DNA from: Lentisphaerota bacterium
GTDB lineage: Bacteria; Verrucomicrobiota; Kiritimatiellia; RFP12; JAAYLN01
Direction of reading: 5' to 3'
Assembly: GCA_012514915.1 (NCBI GenBank)
Contig: JAAYZJ010000194.1
Coordinates: 1-11,857, forward strand
Length of the DNA stretch: 11,857 nucleotides
The translations under genes and the position numbers were made by a program. Shown piece after piece: positions 1-6,287 of the stretch. Numbering within the stretch: position 1 is the stretch's first letter; every line of letters starts with the position of its first letter. The notes under the pieces were generated by a model. It did not search any database. It saw only the letters and a program-made list of their open reading frames with translations, and was not told where the DNA came from.

Positions 1-1342
1 CCTCGCCCGGCCGCCAGCGGCCGGGGAGCGTCAGCGAGATGCGCCGGCCGTCATTTTCCTTGACGACCACCTCGATCGTGCTGCCGTGCGGAAAGGCCCT
101 TTCAAGCTTGGCAACGGGATTGCCCCCTTTGCCCACATCGGTCTCGCCGATGTGCAGCAGGCCCGTCTGGCTTTCGGAGAGGCGGACGAAAATGCCGAAC
201 TCCTTGTAGGCCTCGACCAGTCCCTTGACGGTGCTGCCGACGGCCAGCGGCCCGGGATTCATGGCGGCCACGCGGGCATCGATCGGCCGCAGGCCCATGC
301 GCCGGCGCTCCTCGTCGATCGATTCGACCTGCACGTCGATTTCCTGGCTGAGCGCGACGACCTCCCTGGGGTGCGCGATGCGGCGGCCCTTGCCGAGCGC
401 GCCGATCGGGATGAGGCCTTCGACGCCCGGCTCGACCTCGACAAAGGCGCCGAACTGCTCGAGGTGGGTCACCCGGCCGTGGACGGTGCTGCCGACGGGG
501 TGGCGGGCGGCGGCCTGGATGAACGGATCGGTCTGCGCGCCGCGCAGGCTCAGCGAGATCCGGTTGCGCTCCCAGTCGATCTCGCGCACGAGCACCTCGA
601 CGACATCGCCCTCCTGGACGACATCGCCCGGCTTGACATCGCGGCGGTAGGAGAGCTCCTTCATGGGCACCAGACCCTCCACGCCGCCCAGATCGACAAA
701 GAAGCCGAAGTCGGTCAGCCGCGTGACTTTCCCGGAACGGGTCGCGCCCGGTTCGAGCTCGGTCTTGAGCGCCTCGCGCTGTCGCTCGCGCTCCTGTTCA
801 AGCACGGCGCGGCGACTGACGACGATGTTGTGGGCCTCCTCGTCGTACTCCTGCACGATGAAGGGAAAGGTCTGGCCCACGTAGACGGCACCCTCCTGGC
901 GGAAGAGCGAAATCTGCGAATAGGGGCAGAAGGCCCGGCGCGAACCGATCATGACCTCGTAGCCGCCGTTGACCTCGCCCTGGACCCGTCCCTCGACCGG
1001 CAGGCCGGTGGCATGCGCCTGGGCGATCGACTGGTCGACGGCGACGCCGCCCGAGAGGCGTCCGGTGAAGGTGAACGCTCCGCCATTGGCGTTTGCGAAG
1101 ACAACGGTGACACGCTCGCCGACCTGGACCGTGATTTTTCCCTCGTCATCGGTGAAGTCGGCCACGGGAACGAGTCCCTCGTGCTTGGCATGCACATCCA
1201 GGACGATATTCGCCGGCCCGATCGAGAGAACCATTCCCTCGACCCGTTCGCCGGGCTGGAATCCCGTGCGGTAATCGGCCAACTGCTGGTTCAGCAGTGA
1301 TTCGAACTCCGCCATCGCGGAGGACTTGTTGAAAGTGGACAT
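1..1342 (-). CDS. rpsA: 30S ribosomal protein S1 (S1-domain repeat protein), 3' end outside window
   Basis: S1 is an RNA-binding protein of the small ribosomal subunit that captures mRNA for initiation. The minus frame is open from an ATG at 1342 to the window edge (447 codons visible), so the C-terminus is missing. Five S1 OB-fold repeats are visible, at about residues 30-95, 113-178, 199-270, 285-358 and 372-445. Repeats 3 to 5 are the most canonical, with the pattern G-x-V-x(5)-FG-x-FV followed by EGL(V/I)P, for example DFGFFVDL and VEGLVP in repeat 3. Repeats 1 and 2 are divergent, as in ribosome-binding S1 N-termini. Enterobacterial S1 has six repeats in about 557 residues, so one more may lie outside. 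The start is supported by GGGGAGGAG eight bases upstream. A long open frame on the opposite strand is an antisense shadow. An S1 paralogue of another role is the main alternative. Confidence 0.9.
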   Translation of the reverse strand, partial: MSTFNKSSAMAEFESLLNQQLADYRTGFQPGERVEGMVLSIGPANIVLDVHAKHEGLVPVADFTDDEGKITVQVGERVTVVFANANGGAFTFTGRLSGGVAVDQSIAQAHATGLPVEGRVQGEVNGGYEVMIGSRRAFCPYSQISLFRQEGAVYVGQTFPFIVQEYDEEAHNIVVSRRAVLEQERERQREALKTELEPGATRSGKVTRLTDFGFFVDLGGVEGLVPMKELSYRRDVKPGDVVQEGDVVEVLVREIDWERNRISLSLRGAQTDPFIQAAARHPVGSTVHGRVTHLEQFGAFVEVEPGVEGLIPIGALGKGRRIAHPREVVALSQEIDVQVESIDEERRRMGLRPIDARVAAMNPGPLAVGSTVKGLVEAYKEFGIFVRLSESQTGLLHIGETDVGKGGNPVAKLERAFPHGSTIEVVVKENDGRRISLTLPGRWRPGE

Positions 1343-1421
1343 GACACGCGCTCCTCCCCGCCACGCGGCGGGCAATCCGCAGCCGGGGCGCAGGCCCCAG
1401 CGCCTGCGTCCTCGAACCAAA
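1343..1421 (-). promoter_or_regulatory. Structured S1 mRNA leader with SD-embedding hairpin
   Basis: If transcription starts near 1421, the S1 gene has a leader of about 79 nt. It contains two perfect hairpins: a 7-bp stem (1389-1395 with 1402-1408, 6-nt loop) and a 6-bp all-GC stem (1357-1362 with 1367-1372, loop ACGC on the plus strand). The downstream arm of the second stem runs directly into the Shine-Dalgarno GGGGAGGAG (complement of 1351-1359), whose first three Gs are part of the stem. This layout could limit ribosome access. S1 is known to repress its own translation through leader structure in E. coli. Extending that to this leader is inference. Confidence 0.45.
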
Positions 1422-1427
1422 CGGCTT

Positions 1428-1456
1428 ATCATACCCAAAGCCCCACCCATCCGCAA
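1428..1456 (-). promoter_or_regulatory. Probable sigma70-type promoter of the S1 gene
   Basis: Read on the minus strand, TTGCGG (1456-1451) and TATGAT (1433-1428, five of six consensus bases) are separated by exactly 17 bases. This lies in a locally AT-richer patch between the divergent S1 and phosphofructokinase genes. The -35 matches consensus only in TTG. The predicted start point is near 1421. Confidence 0.45.
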
Positions 1457-1484
1457 TATTTTCCCCGAACGCGCGCGACCGTGA

Positions 1485-1513
1485 TTGACTTTTCCGTGCG
1501 CTTCCCCAATACT
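1485..1513 (+). promoter_or_regulatory. Probable promoter of the phosphofructokinase gene, possibly leaderless
   Basis: TTGACT (1485-1490, five of six bases) and AATACT (1508-1513, four of six) are 17 bases apart. A start point about seven bases after the -10 falls on or next to the ATG at 1520. The transcript may therefore have no 5' leader, which fits the absence of a Shine-Dalgarno there. An overlapping TACTTT at 1510-1515 is a weaker alternative -10 with a 19-base spacer. Confidence 0.4.
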
Positions 1514-1519
1514 TTGTGC

Positions 1520-2902
1520 ATGCCCACACAGGAACGTCAGATCAATTTCTTCGACCAGGTCGTCACCCATCCCGCCGACCACAATTTCGACATTGAAAGC
1601 CTCGGCCCCTGCAAGATCCCCTCGCCGATCCGCAATCCCGTGTTCATCGACGAAGGGGCGCGGATGCTGCTGACGAACGACATCGGCGTGCTGGACAGCT
1701 GCACGCGGTCGGGGAACAAGCCGCCGTCCTTCGAGGTGTCGGGACCGCATGCCAACATTTTCCACGATCCCGCTTGGAGCCGCGCGGCCATTCTGACGGC
1801 GGGAGGACTCTGCCCGGGCCTCAACCACGTCATCAAGGGGCTGGTCGAGATCCTCTCGTTCGACTACGGCATCAAGACGATCTACGGCATCCGCTACGGC
1901 TACCGCGGCCTGGTGGCGCGGCACAATCTGACCCCGCTGATGCTCGACACCGAAGTGGTCGACACCATCCATACGCTCGGCGGCACCATCCTGGGATCGT
2001 CCCGCGGCCAGCAGGACACGGACGAGATGGTCGACACGCTCACCCGCATGAACATCAACCTGCTGTTCTGCGTGGGTGGCGACGGTTCGCTCCGTGCCGC
2101 GCGCGACCTGGCCAACGAGTGCAAGCGGCGCAAACTGGCGATCAGCATTGTCGGCATTCCGAAGACCATCGACAACGACTTGAACTTCGTGGGGCGCAGC
2201 TTCGGTTTCGAGACGGCGGTCACCGCGACTTCGCCGGTGATCGAGGCGGCGCACATGGAGGCCAAGGGTTCGATCAACGGCATCGGTCTGATCAAGCTGA
2301 TGGGGCGCGACTCGGGGTTTATCGCCGCCTACGCCACGGTCGCCCATCCCGTCGTCAACTTCTGCCTGATCCCCGAGGAGCCCTTCGAGATGGAGGGCGA
2401 GTCGGGACTGCTGACTGCGCTGGAGCGGCGGTTCAAGACGAAAGGCCACGCCGTCGTCGTCGTGGCGGAGGGGGCCGGCCAGGATCTGATCAAGGGAGAG
2501 GAGCAGAGCCGCGACCTCTCGGGCAACCTGCGCAAGAAGGATATCGGCGAGTATCTGCGGCACCGCATGGCCGGTTATTTCAGTTCGCGCGGCATCGAGG
2601 TCTCCATCAAGTACTTCGACCCCAGCTACACGATCCGCAGCATTCCCGCCGTGGGCGCCGATGCCATCCGCTGCTACATGCTGGCCCGCGCCGCCGTCCA
2701 TGCCGCCATGGCAGGCCGGACGAACTGCGTGGTCGGCAACATGCACGCGGGCAACATCTATACCCTGGTGCCGATCGACCTGGCCGCTAACGAGCGGCAG
2801 AAGGTCAACCTCAACAGCGACCTGTGGCGGGCGGTCCTCGATGCCACCTGCCAGACCGACTACTTCTGCCCGACCTGTCGACCTTCGCGCGTCCAGCCCT
2901 AG
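1520..2902 (+). CDS. 6-phosphofructokinase, long plant/trypanosome-like type (ATP or PPi donor unresolved)
   Basis: The 460-residue product phosphorylates fructose 6-phosphate to fructose 1,6-bisphosphate in glycolysis. Visible motifs are GGLCPGLN (95-102), GGDGS in the phosphoryl-donor site (186-190), PKTIDND with catalytic Asp218 (214-220), and MGRDSG (261-266). The protein is longer than the roughly 320-residue E. coli PfkA. Its GGLCPGLN and DPSYTIRS segments resemble plant and trypanosomatid enzymes. Gly in GGDGS favours ATP, while Lys in PKTIDND is common in PPi enzymes but also occurs in ATP-dependent long forms, so ATP is my preference. The ATG at 1520 is chosen over a GTG at 1481 because the likely promoter lies between them; neither has a Shine-Dalgarno. 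The tail carries Cys444, Cys450 and Cys453 in place of the usual TGQP-type ending. The era gene follows after 21 bases. Confidence 0.9.
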   Translation: MPTQERQINFFDQVVTHPADHNFDIESLGPCKIPSPIRNPVFIDEGARMLLTNDIGVLDSCTRSGNKPPSFEVSGPHANIFHDPAWSRAAILTAGGLCPGLNHVIKGLVEILSFDYGIKTIYGIRYGYRGLVARHNLTPLMLDTEVVDTIHTLGGTILGSSRGQQDTDEMVDTLTRMNINLLFCVGGDGSLRAARDLANECKRRKLAISIVGIPKTIDNDLNFVGRSFGFETAVTATSPVIEAAHMEAKGSINGIGLIKLMGRDSGFIAAYATVAHPVVNFCLIPEEPFEMEGESGLLTALERRFKTKGHAVVVVAEGAGQDLIKGEEQSRDLSGNLRKKDIGEYLRHRMAGYFSSRGIEVSIKYFDPSYTIRSIPAVGADAIRCYMLARAAVHAAMAGRTNCVVGNMHAGNIYTLVPIDLAANERQKVNLNSDLWRAVLDATCQTDYFCPTCRPSRVQP

Positions 2903-2923
2903 GCGCAGCCCCCCCCACCCTCC

Positions 2924-3865
2924 ATGCACGACACCCGCCAGCCACCGCGAGAGCCACCGACGCGCACTGCCGTCGTCGGCATCGTGGGCCGCACCAACAG
3001 CGGCAAGTCGACGCTCGTCAACACGCTCGTGGGCGAGAAGGTCTCGATCGTGTCGCCGGTCGCCCAGACCACCCGCAACACGATCCGCGCCGTGCTCGAC
3101 GAGCCGCGCGGCCAACTGGTGCTGGTCGATACGCCCGGCCTGCACAAGGCGGAGGGGCCGCTCGGCACCCTACTCAACCGCATGGCGCGCCACGCCGCGG
3201 CCAATGTCGACGTCCTGCTGCTCGTCATGGACGGCTCGCAGGCGCCGCGGCTGGAGGATGACGGGTGGATGCGCCGCCTGTTGTTCGCCGATCAGCCCTG
3301 CCTGTTCATCCTCAACAAAGCCGACCGCGAAGACTCGCACGAAGCCGCTTTCCGCCAACTCTGGGAAACCATCCAGGAGGACAAGCAGCGGCAGCGCGAC
3401 ATCCCCTGGTTCTCGATTTCGGCGGCGACGGGCGACGGGGTGCCGGCCGTCGTCGATGCCCTCTTCGCCGGGGCGCAGCCGGGAGAACGGCCGTACGACC
3501 GCGAGATGCTCAGCGATTATCCGCGGCGGCTCGTCATCGCCGACATCATCCGCGAAAGCTACCTGCGGCACTTGCGCGACGAGCTGCCCCACGAGCTGGG
3601 CATCCGCGTCGATGAACTGCGCGAGCACCCCGGGGAATGGCGGGTGGAAGCCACCGTGTTCGTCAACCGCCCCTCGCAGAAGCCGATCGTCATCGGGCCC
3701 AAGGGACGCACGATCCACCAGGTCAGGGAGGCGGCCGAGCAGGAGGCCTCCCGCCAGTTCGACATCAAGGTCACACTCTCCCTCTGGGTCAAGATCGAGA
3801 AGAACTGGATGACCAACTTCTGGCTTTTGAAACAGATGGGATACGCGGGCGGTCACCAGGGGTGA
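2924..3865 (+). CDS. era: GTPase Era (16S rRNA-binding ribosome assembly factor)
   Basis: Era is a GTPase that binds the 3' end of 16S rRNA and helps mature the 30S subunit. The 313-residue protein has all G motifs: P-loop GRTNSGKST (22-30), switch I around AQTTRN (47-52), DTPG (69-72), NKAD (131-134) and SAA (166-168). A C-terminal KH domain follows with VIGPKG at 256-261 and the family-typical ending around WVKIEKNW. Length is close to the usual 300 residues. The P-loop has Thr-Asn-Ser where most Era proteins have Pro-Asn-Val, a mild deviation. The ATG sits in a C-rich tract without Shine-Dalgarno, 21 bases after the phosphofructokinase stop, so translation may depend on readthrough from that gene. 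Rubredoxin follows after 50 bases. Confidence 0.96.
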   Translation: MHDTRQPPREPPTRTAVVGIVGRTNSGKSTLVNTLVGEKVSIVSPVAQTTRNTIRAVLDEPRGQLVLVDTPGLHKAEGPLGTLLNRMARHAAANVDVLLLVMDGSQAPRLEDDGWMRRLLFADQPCLFILNKADREDSHEAAFRQLWETIQEDKQRQRDIPWFSISAATGDGVPAVVDALFAGAQPGERPYDREMLSDYPRRLVIADIIRESYLRHLRDELPHELGIRVDELREHPGEWRVEATVFVNRPSQKPIVIGPKGRTIHQVREAAEQEASRQFDIKVTLSLWVKIEKNWMTNFWLLKQMGYAGGHQG

Positions 3866-3915
3866 GCGCCGGATCAAACACCAACACGACAGCACCACCG
3901 ACGAGGAGAAGCACC

Positions 3916-4077
3916 ATGCAAAAGTACGTCTGCGATGTTTGCGGCTACGTCTACGACCCCGCGACAGGCGACCCGGACAACGGGATCGCCCCGGGCACGT
4001 CCTTCGAGGATCTGCCCGACTCATGGACCTGCCCCGACTGCGGCGTCGGCAAGGATGAATTCAGTCCCGCCGACTAG
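3916..4077 (+). CDS. Rubredoxin
   Basis: This is a 53-residue single-domain rubredoxin, a cytoplasmic one-electron carrier with a mononuclear Fe(Cys)4 centre. The two iron-binding knuckles are CDVCG (Cys6, Cys9) and CPDCG (Cys39, Cys42). Conserved aromatics (Tyr4, Tyr11, Tyr13, Phe30, Trp37, Phe49) and the GDPDNGIAPGT and LPDSW segments match the family closely. The length is typical. GAGGAG at 3903-3908 lies seven bases before the ATG, one of the better ribosome-binding sites here. It probably ends the phosphofructokinase-era transcript. Rubredoxins in anaerobes often serve oxygen or peroxide reductases, none of which is visible nearby. The next gene encodes a flavoprotein, but partnership is only a guess. 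Confidence 0.97.
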   Translation: MQKYVCDVCGYVYDPATGDPDNGIAPGTSFEDLPDSWTCPDCGVGKDEFSPAD

Positions 4078-4086
4078 CCTGCCCGC

Positions 4087-4134
4087 CGCGTTCCCGGCGT
4101 TCGCGCCGGGAACGCGCCCCGCCGGGTTTCCGGC
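4087..4134 (+). terminator. Strong GC hairpin plus a second short hairpin after rubredoxin
   Basis: A perfect 13-bp inverted repeat (4087-4099 with 4104-4116) closes a TTCG tetraloop ten bases after the rubredoxin stop. A second stem, GCCGG/CCGGC (4121-4125 with 4130-4134), follows at once. No T-run follows, so this is not a textbook intrinsic terminator, but such stems commonly end transcripts in GC-rich bacteria. A bidirectional or mRNA-stabilising role is also possible. Confidence 0.55.
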
Positions 4135-4156
4135 CCCCTTGCCGCCGGCTCACCGC

Positions 4157-4174
4157 GTTGAAGCGCCCTTCAAC
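4157..4174 (+). promoter_or_regulatory. Small hairpin just upstream of the DHOD-like gene's ribosome-binding site
   Basis: GTTGAAG (4157-4163) and CTTCAAC (4168-4174) form a perfect 7-bp stem with loop CGCC. It ends seven bases before AGGA (4181-4184), which serves the ATG at 4194. I see no clear -10/-35 pair in this gap, so the hairpin may be part of a leader or chance. Confidence 0.25.
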
Positions 4175-4193
4175 AGGAACAGGATCAATCGCC

Positions 4194-5180
4194 ATGCCAT
4201 CGCTTGAAACCACCTATCTCGGGCTTTCGCTGAAGAACCCGCTGATCGCCAGCAGTTGTCCCTTGACCAGCAACCTCGGCGACGCGAAGCAACTGGAGGC
4301 GGCCGGCGTCGGCGGGCTGGTTGTCCGGTCGATCTTCGAGGAGCAGATCCGCGAGGAAGTCGCGGGCATGTACGAGGCGCTGTCCGACGCGGGCACCAGC
4401 GCGGCGCTCGACTACCTGCGCGCCGACCTGCCGATGCAGCTTGGCCCGGAAAAATACATCGCGAACCTCCGGGAACTGCGCAAGGGACTCAAAATTCCGG
4501 TCATCGCCAGCATCAACTGCATCGCGGCGGATCAATGGGTGTCGTTCGCCCGCAAGATCCAGCATGCCGGCGCGGACGCCCTGGAGTTGAACGTCTACGA
4601 CATTCCCGACGACCCCGCGGTCGATTCCGCGGCGATCGAGGCGCGGCACACCCGGCTCATCGCCGCCATTCAGCGCGAGGTGAGCATCCCCGTGGCTGTC
4701 AAGCTGAGTCCCTACTACACCGGGCTGGCCCACTTCGCCCGCGACCTCGACCGGCTACCGGTGCGGGGTCTGGTGCTCTTCAACCGCTTCCTGCAGCCCG
4801 ACATCGACATCGAGACGCTGGAACTGGTCTACGAAGTGCACCGATCGCACCCCGACGATCTGCGCCTGCCACTGCGCTGGATCGCGATCCTTCGCAACCT
4901 CGTCCGCTGCGACCTCGCCCTGAGCAGCGGCGTGCACAGCGCCGAGGCGGCGATCAAGGCGCTGCTGGCGGGAGCCAATGCGGTCTACTGCTGCTCGGCC
5001 CTCTACCGCAAGCCGGAGGGGAGCGTGATCCGCGAGATTCTCGATGGGCTGAACGCCTGGATGACGCGTCACGACTTCGCGTCGATCGACGCCTTCCGGG
5101 GCCGGATGCGCGAGCGCGAGCTTGGCGACGGCCGCGGGTTCGAGCGCGCCCACTACGTCCGCCTGGTCGGCAGAACATAA
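4194..5180 (+). CDS. Dihydroorotate dehydrogenase-like flavoprotein
   Basis: This 328-residue protein has the FMN-binding TIM-barrel fold of class 1 dihydroorotate dehydrogenases. Family marks are TTYLGLSLKNPLIAS at the N-terminus (6-20), the FMN-contact lysine in VAVKLSP (Lys170), and ALLAGANAV near the C-terminal phosphate-binding strand. It matches the group usually annotated 'dihydroorotate dehydrogenase-like protein'. In true class 1A enzymes the catalytic base is the Cys of NLSCPN; here the corresponding stretch is NVYDIP (133-138), with Asp136 at that position. Pyrimidine synthesis is therefore doubtful and the substrate is unknown. The ATG at 4194 is preferred over an in-frame TTG at 4158 because of the AGGA nine bases upstream and the match to family N-termini. 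Hairpins separate it from rubredoxin, so it is probably its own unit. Confidence 0.85.
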   Translation: MPSLETTYLGLSLKNPLIASSCPLTSNLGDAKQLEAAGVGGLVVRSIFEEQIREEVAGMYEALSDAGTSAALDYLRADLPMQLGPEKYIANLRELRKGLKIPVIASINCIAADQWVSFARKIQHAGADALELNVYDIPDDPAVDSAAIEARHTRLIAAIQREVSIPVAVKLSPYYTGLAHFARDLDRLPVRGLVLFNRFLQPDIDIETLELVYEVHRSHPDDLRLPLRWIAILRNLVRCDLALSSGVHSAEAAIKALLAGANAVYCCSALYRKPEGSVIREILDGLNAWMTRHDFASIDAFRGRMRERELGDGRGFERAHYVRLVGRT

Positions 5181-5211
5181 GGCTGAACGCAGGCGCAGGA
5201 AGGGTGATTGA

Positions 5212-5233
5212 CGGTGCTCCTGCCGCAGCACCG
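5212..5233 (+). terminator. Possible weak terminator hairpin after the DHOD-like gene
   Basis: CGGTGCT (5212-5218) and AGCACCG (5227-5233) form a perfect 7-bp stem with an 8-base loop, 31 bases after the stop codon. No T-run follows, so function as a terminator is uncertain. Confidence 0.3.
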
Positions 5234-5241
5234 GCGTCAAC

Positions 5242-5311
5242 GGCTCGCGGGGACGCTCGCCCTCCAGGTTTGCCATCACAGGCCGCTTGATGCCTCGAAG
5301 TGGAGGGCGAG
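5242..5311. repeat. Inverted-repeat element, probable dispersed intergenic repeat
   Basis: CTCGCCCTCCA at 5256-5266 is perfectly inverted at 5301-5311, giving an 11-bp stem around a 34-base loop. The left arm belongs to a GC-rich string beginning GGCTCGCGGGGACGCTCGCC at 5242. From memory, very similar strings recur between genes in Verrucomicrobia-type genomes and give spurious peptides such as GERPREP. Only one copy lies in this window, so its status as a family is inference. The rest of 5181-5445 shows no coding signal. Confidence 0.4.
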
Positions 5312-5406
5312 AATCGAGGACGAGGACGATCAGCCGGGGATTCAGGCGTGGTCAGTGAGACAAGGATGCTCCTCGTGCGAGCCTCTACGCGGGGCACGCG
5401 ATAAGG

Positions 5407-5430
5407 AGGACAGGCAGGAATGCCTGTCCT
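5407..5430. repeat. Perfect REP-like palindrome (10-bp stem, GGAA loop)
   Basis: AGGACAGGCA (5407-5416) and TGCCTGTCCT (5421-5430) are perfect inverted copies around GGAA. It lies between convergent genes, where it could act as a bidirectional terminator or RNA stabiliser. Its form resembles a common intergenic palindrome in GC-rich environmental bacteria that I recall, but no second copy is in the window. Confidence 0.5.
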
Positions 5431-5445
5431 ACCTTAGTCGGATGG

Positions 5446-5687
5446 TTATCCAAGGCGTCCCTCGAGCAGGTCGGAGATCACGATCGACTGGTGCGTGCGG
5501 ATCGAGCGGGCCACGGCCTCCCCGATGGCCACGGCATGGGCGCCGTCACGGCTGTCGGCGACCAGGCGGATGTCGTTGTCGTCGGGCTCGATCTTCCCGG
5601 CGTACTGGTGTCCGAAGACGGGGCACTGACGCTTTTCCGCGGCCGGCTCGAGCCGTGCCAGGTATCGAGATGCTGCGTTTCTTACGT
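5446..5687 (-). pseudogene. Start-less 3' remnant of an unrecognised gene
   Basis: Directly after the ruvA stop, and in another frame, the minus strand reads open for about 80 codons to a TAA at 5448-5446. The translation looks like real protein: it includes CPVFGHQYAGKIEPDDND, then IRLVADSRDGAHAVAIGEA, then ARSIRTHQSIVISDLLEG. Codon third positions are strongly G/C. No ATG or convincing GTG/TTG start with a Shine-Dalgarno is present, and upstream the frame runs into ruvA, so the N-terminus is absent. The ending faintly resembles the C-terminus of Gfo/Idh/MocA-type oxidoreductases, but I do not recognise it firmly. Deletion beside repeat elements is the likely cause. Chance reading of noncoding DNA is less likely given the composition. 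Confidence 0.45.
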
Positions 5688-6287
5688 TCAGCGCCCCGCC
5701 AGCACGCGCTTGAGCAGGGTTCCGGGCTGGGAGGCATCCACGCCGCTGTCCAGTGCGGCCTGGATCATCTTACGCGCGGCCTCGCGCGCGTACCCCAGTT
5801 GTTCCAGCGCCAGCAGCGTGTCGCGCATGACCGTCTCGGCGGCGGGCGCAGTGCCCGCGGGCGTCCGCAGGGACATGGCCTCGACGGGATCGACCTTGTC
5901 CCGCAGTTCGACGACCAGACGCTCCGCCGTCTTGCGCCCGATGCCCCGCACCGTGCCGAGCCGCTTGACATCGCCCTCGGCGACGCACCGCTTGAATTCG
6001 TTGCTGGTCAGGCCGCTCAGGACGCACAGCGCCAGCCTGGGACCCACGCCGCTGACGGTCGTCAGCAGGTTGAACAACTTCCGTTCGTCCTCCGTCGCAA
6101 ACCCGAACAAGAGCTCGTCGTCCTCACGGACGATATGACGGATCAGCAGGCGGCACTCGCCGCCGGGCGCCGGCAGCCGGTCGAAGGTGCTCAGTGGAAT
6201 CAGAACCTCGTAGCCCACGCCGCCGACATCCAGCACGACGCAGGAGGGCTGTTTGTCGGCCAGTTGGCCGCGCAGCATCGCGATCAT
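5688..6287 (-). CDS. ruvA: Holliday junction branch migration protein RuvA
   Basis: RuvA binds four-way DNA junctions as a tetramer and loads the RuvB motor to drive branch migration. The 199-residue length is typical. The N-terminal OB domain (1-65) starts MIAMLRGQL and includes VGGVGYEV. The acidic pin residues Glu55 and Asp56 are at the same positions as in E. coli. Two helix-hairpin-helix motifs follow, VSGVGPRLA (78-86) and VRGIGRKTAERL (113-124), then a flexible linker and the RuvB-binding domain III (about 152-199). The ATG overlaps the stop of the upstream acyltransferase gene as ATGA, and GGAGGA lies six bases before it. Neither ruvB nor ruvC is in view. It is the last gene of the five-gene minus operon. 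Confidence 0.97.
   Translation of the reverse strand: MIAMLRGQLADKQPSCVVLDVGGVGYEVLIPLSTFDRLPAPGGECRLLIRHIVREDDELLFGFATEDERKLFNLLTTVSGVGPRLALCVLSGLTSNEFKRCVAEGDVKRLGTVRGIGRKTAERLVVELRDKVDPVEAMSLRTPAGTAPAAETVMRDTLLALEQLGYAREAARKMIQAALDSGVDASQPGTLLKRVLAGR

Noticed and set aside
86..1300. Long plus-strand open frame (about 400 codons) opposite the S1 gene
   Set aside because: It has no recognisable domains and mirrors the S1 reading frame, which shows five clear repeats and a Shine-Dalgarno. GC-rich antisense shadow.
1481..1519. GTG at 1481 as start of phosphofructokinase
   Set aside because: The added 13 residues have no Shine-Dalgarno and would lie across the probable promoter elements; the ATG at 1520 fits better.
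5491..6138. Plus-strand open frame of 215 codons over the ruvA 3' end and the gap
   Set aside because: Antisense to ruvA over most of its length, Ser/Arg-rich, no recognisable family.
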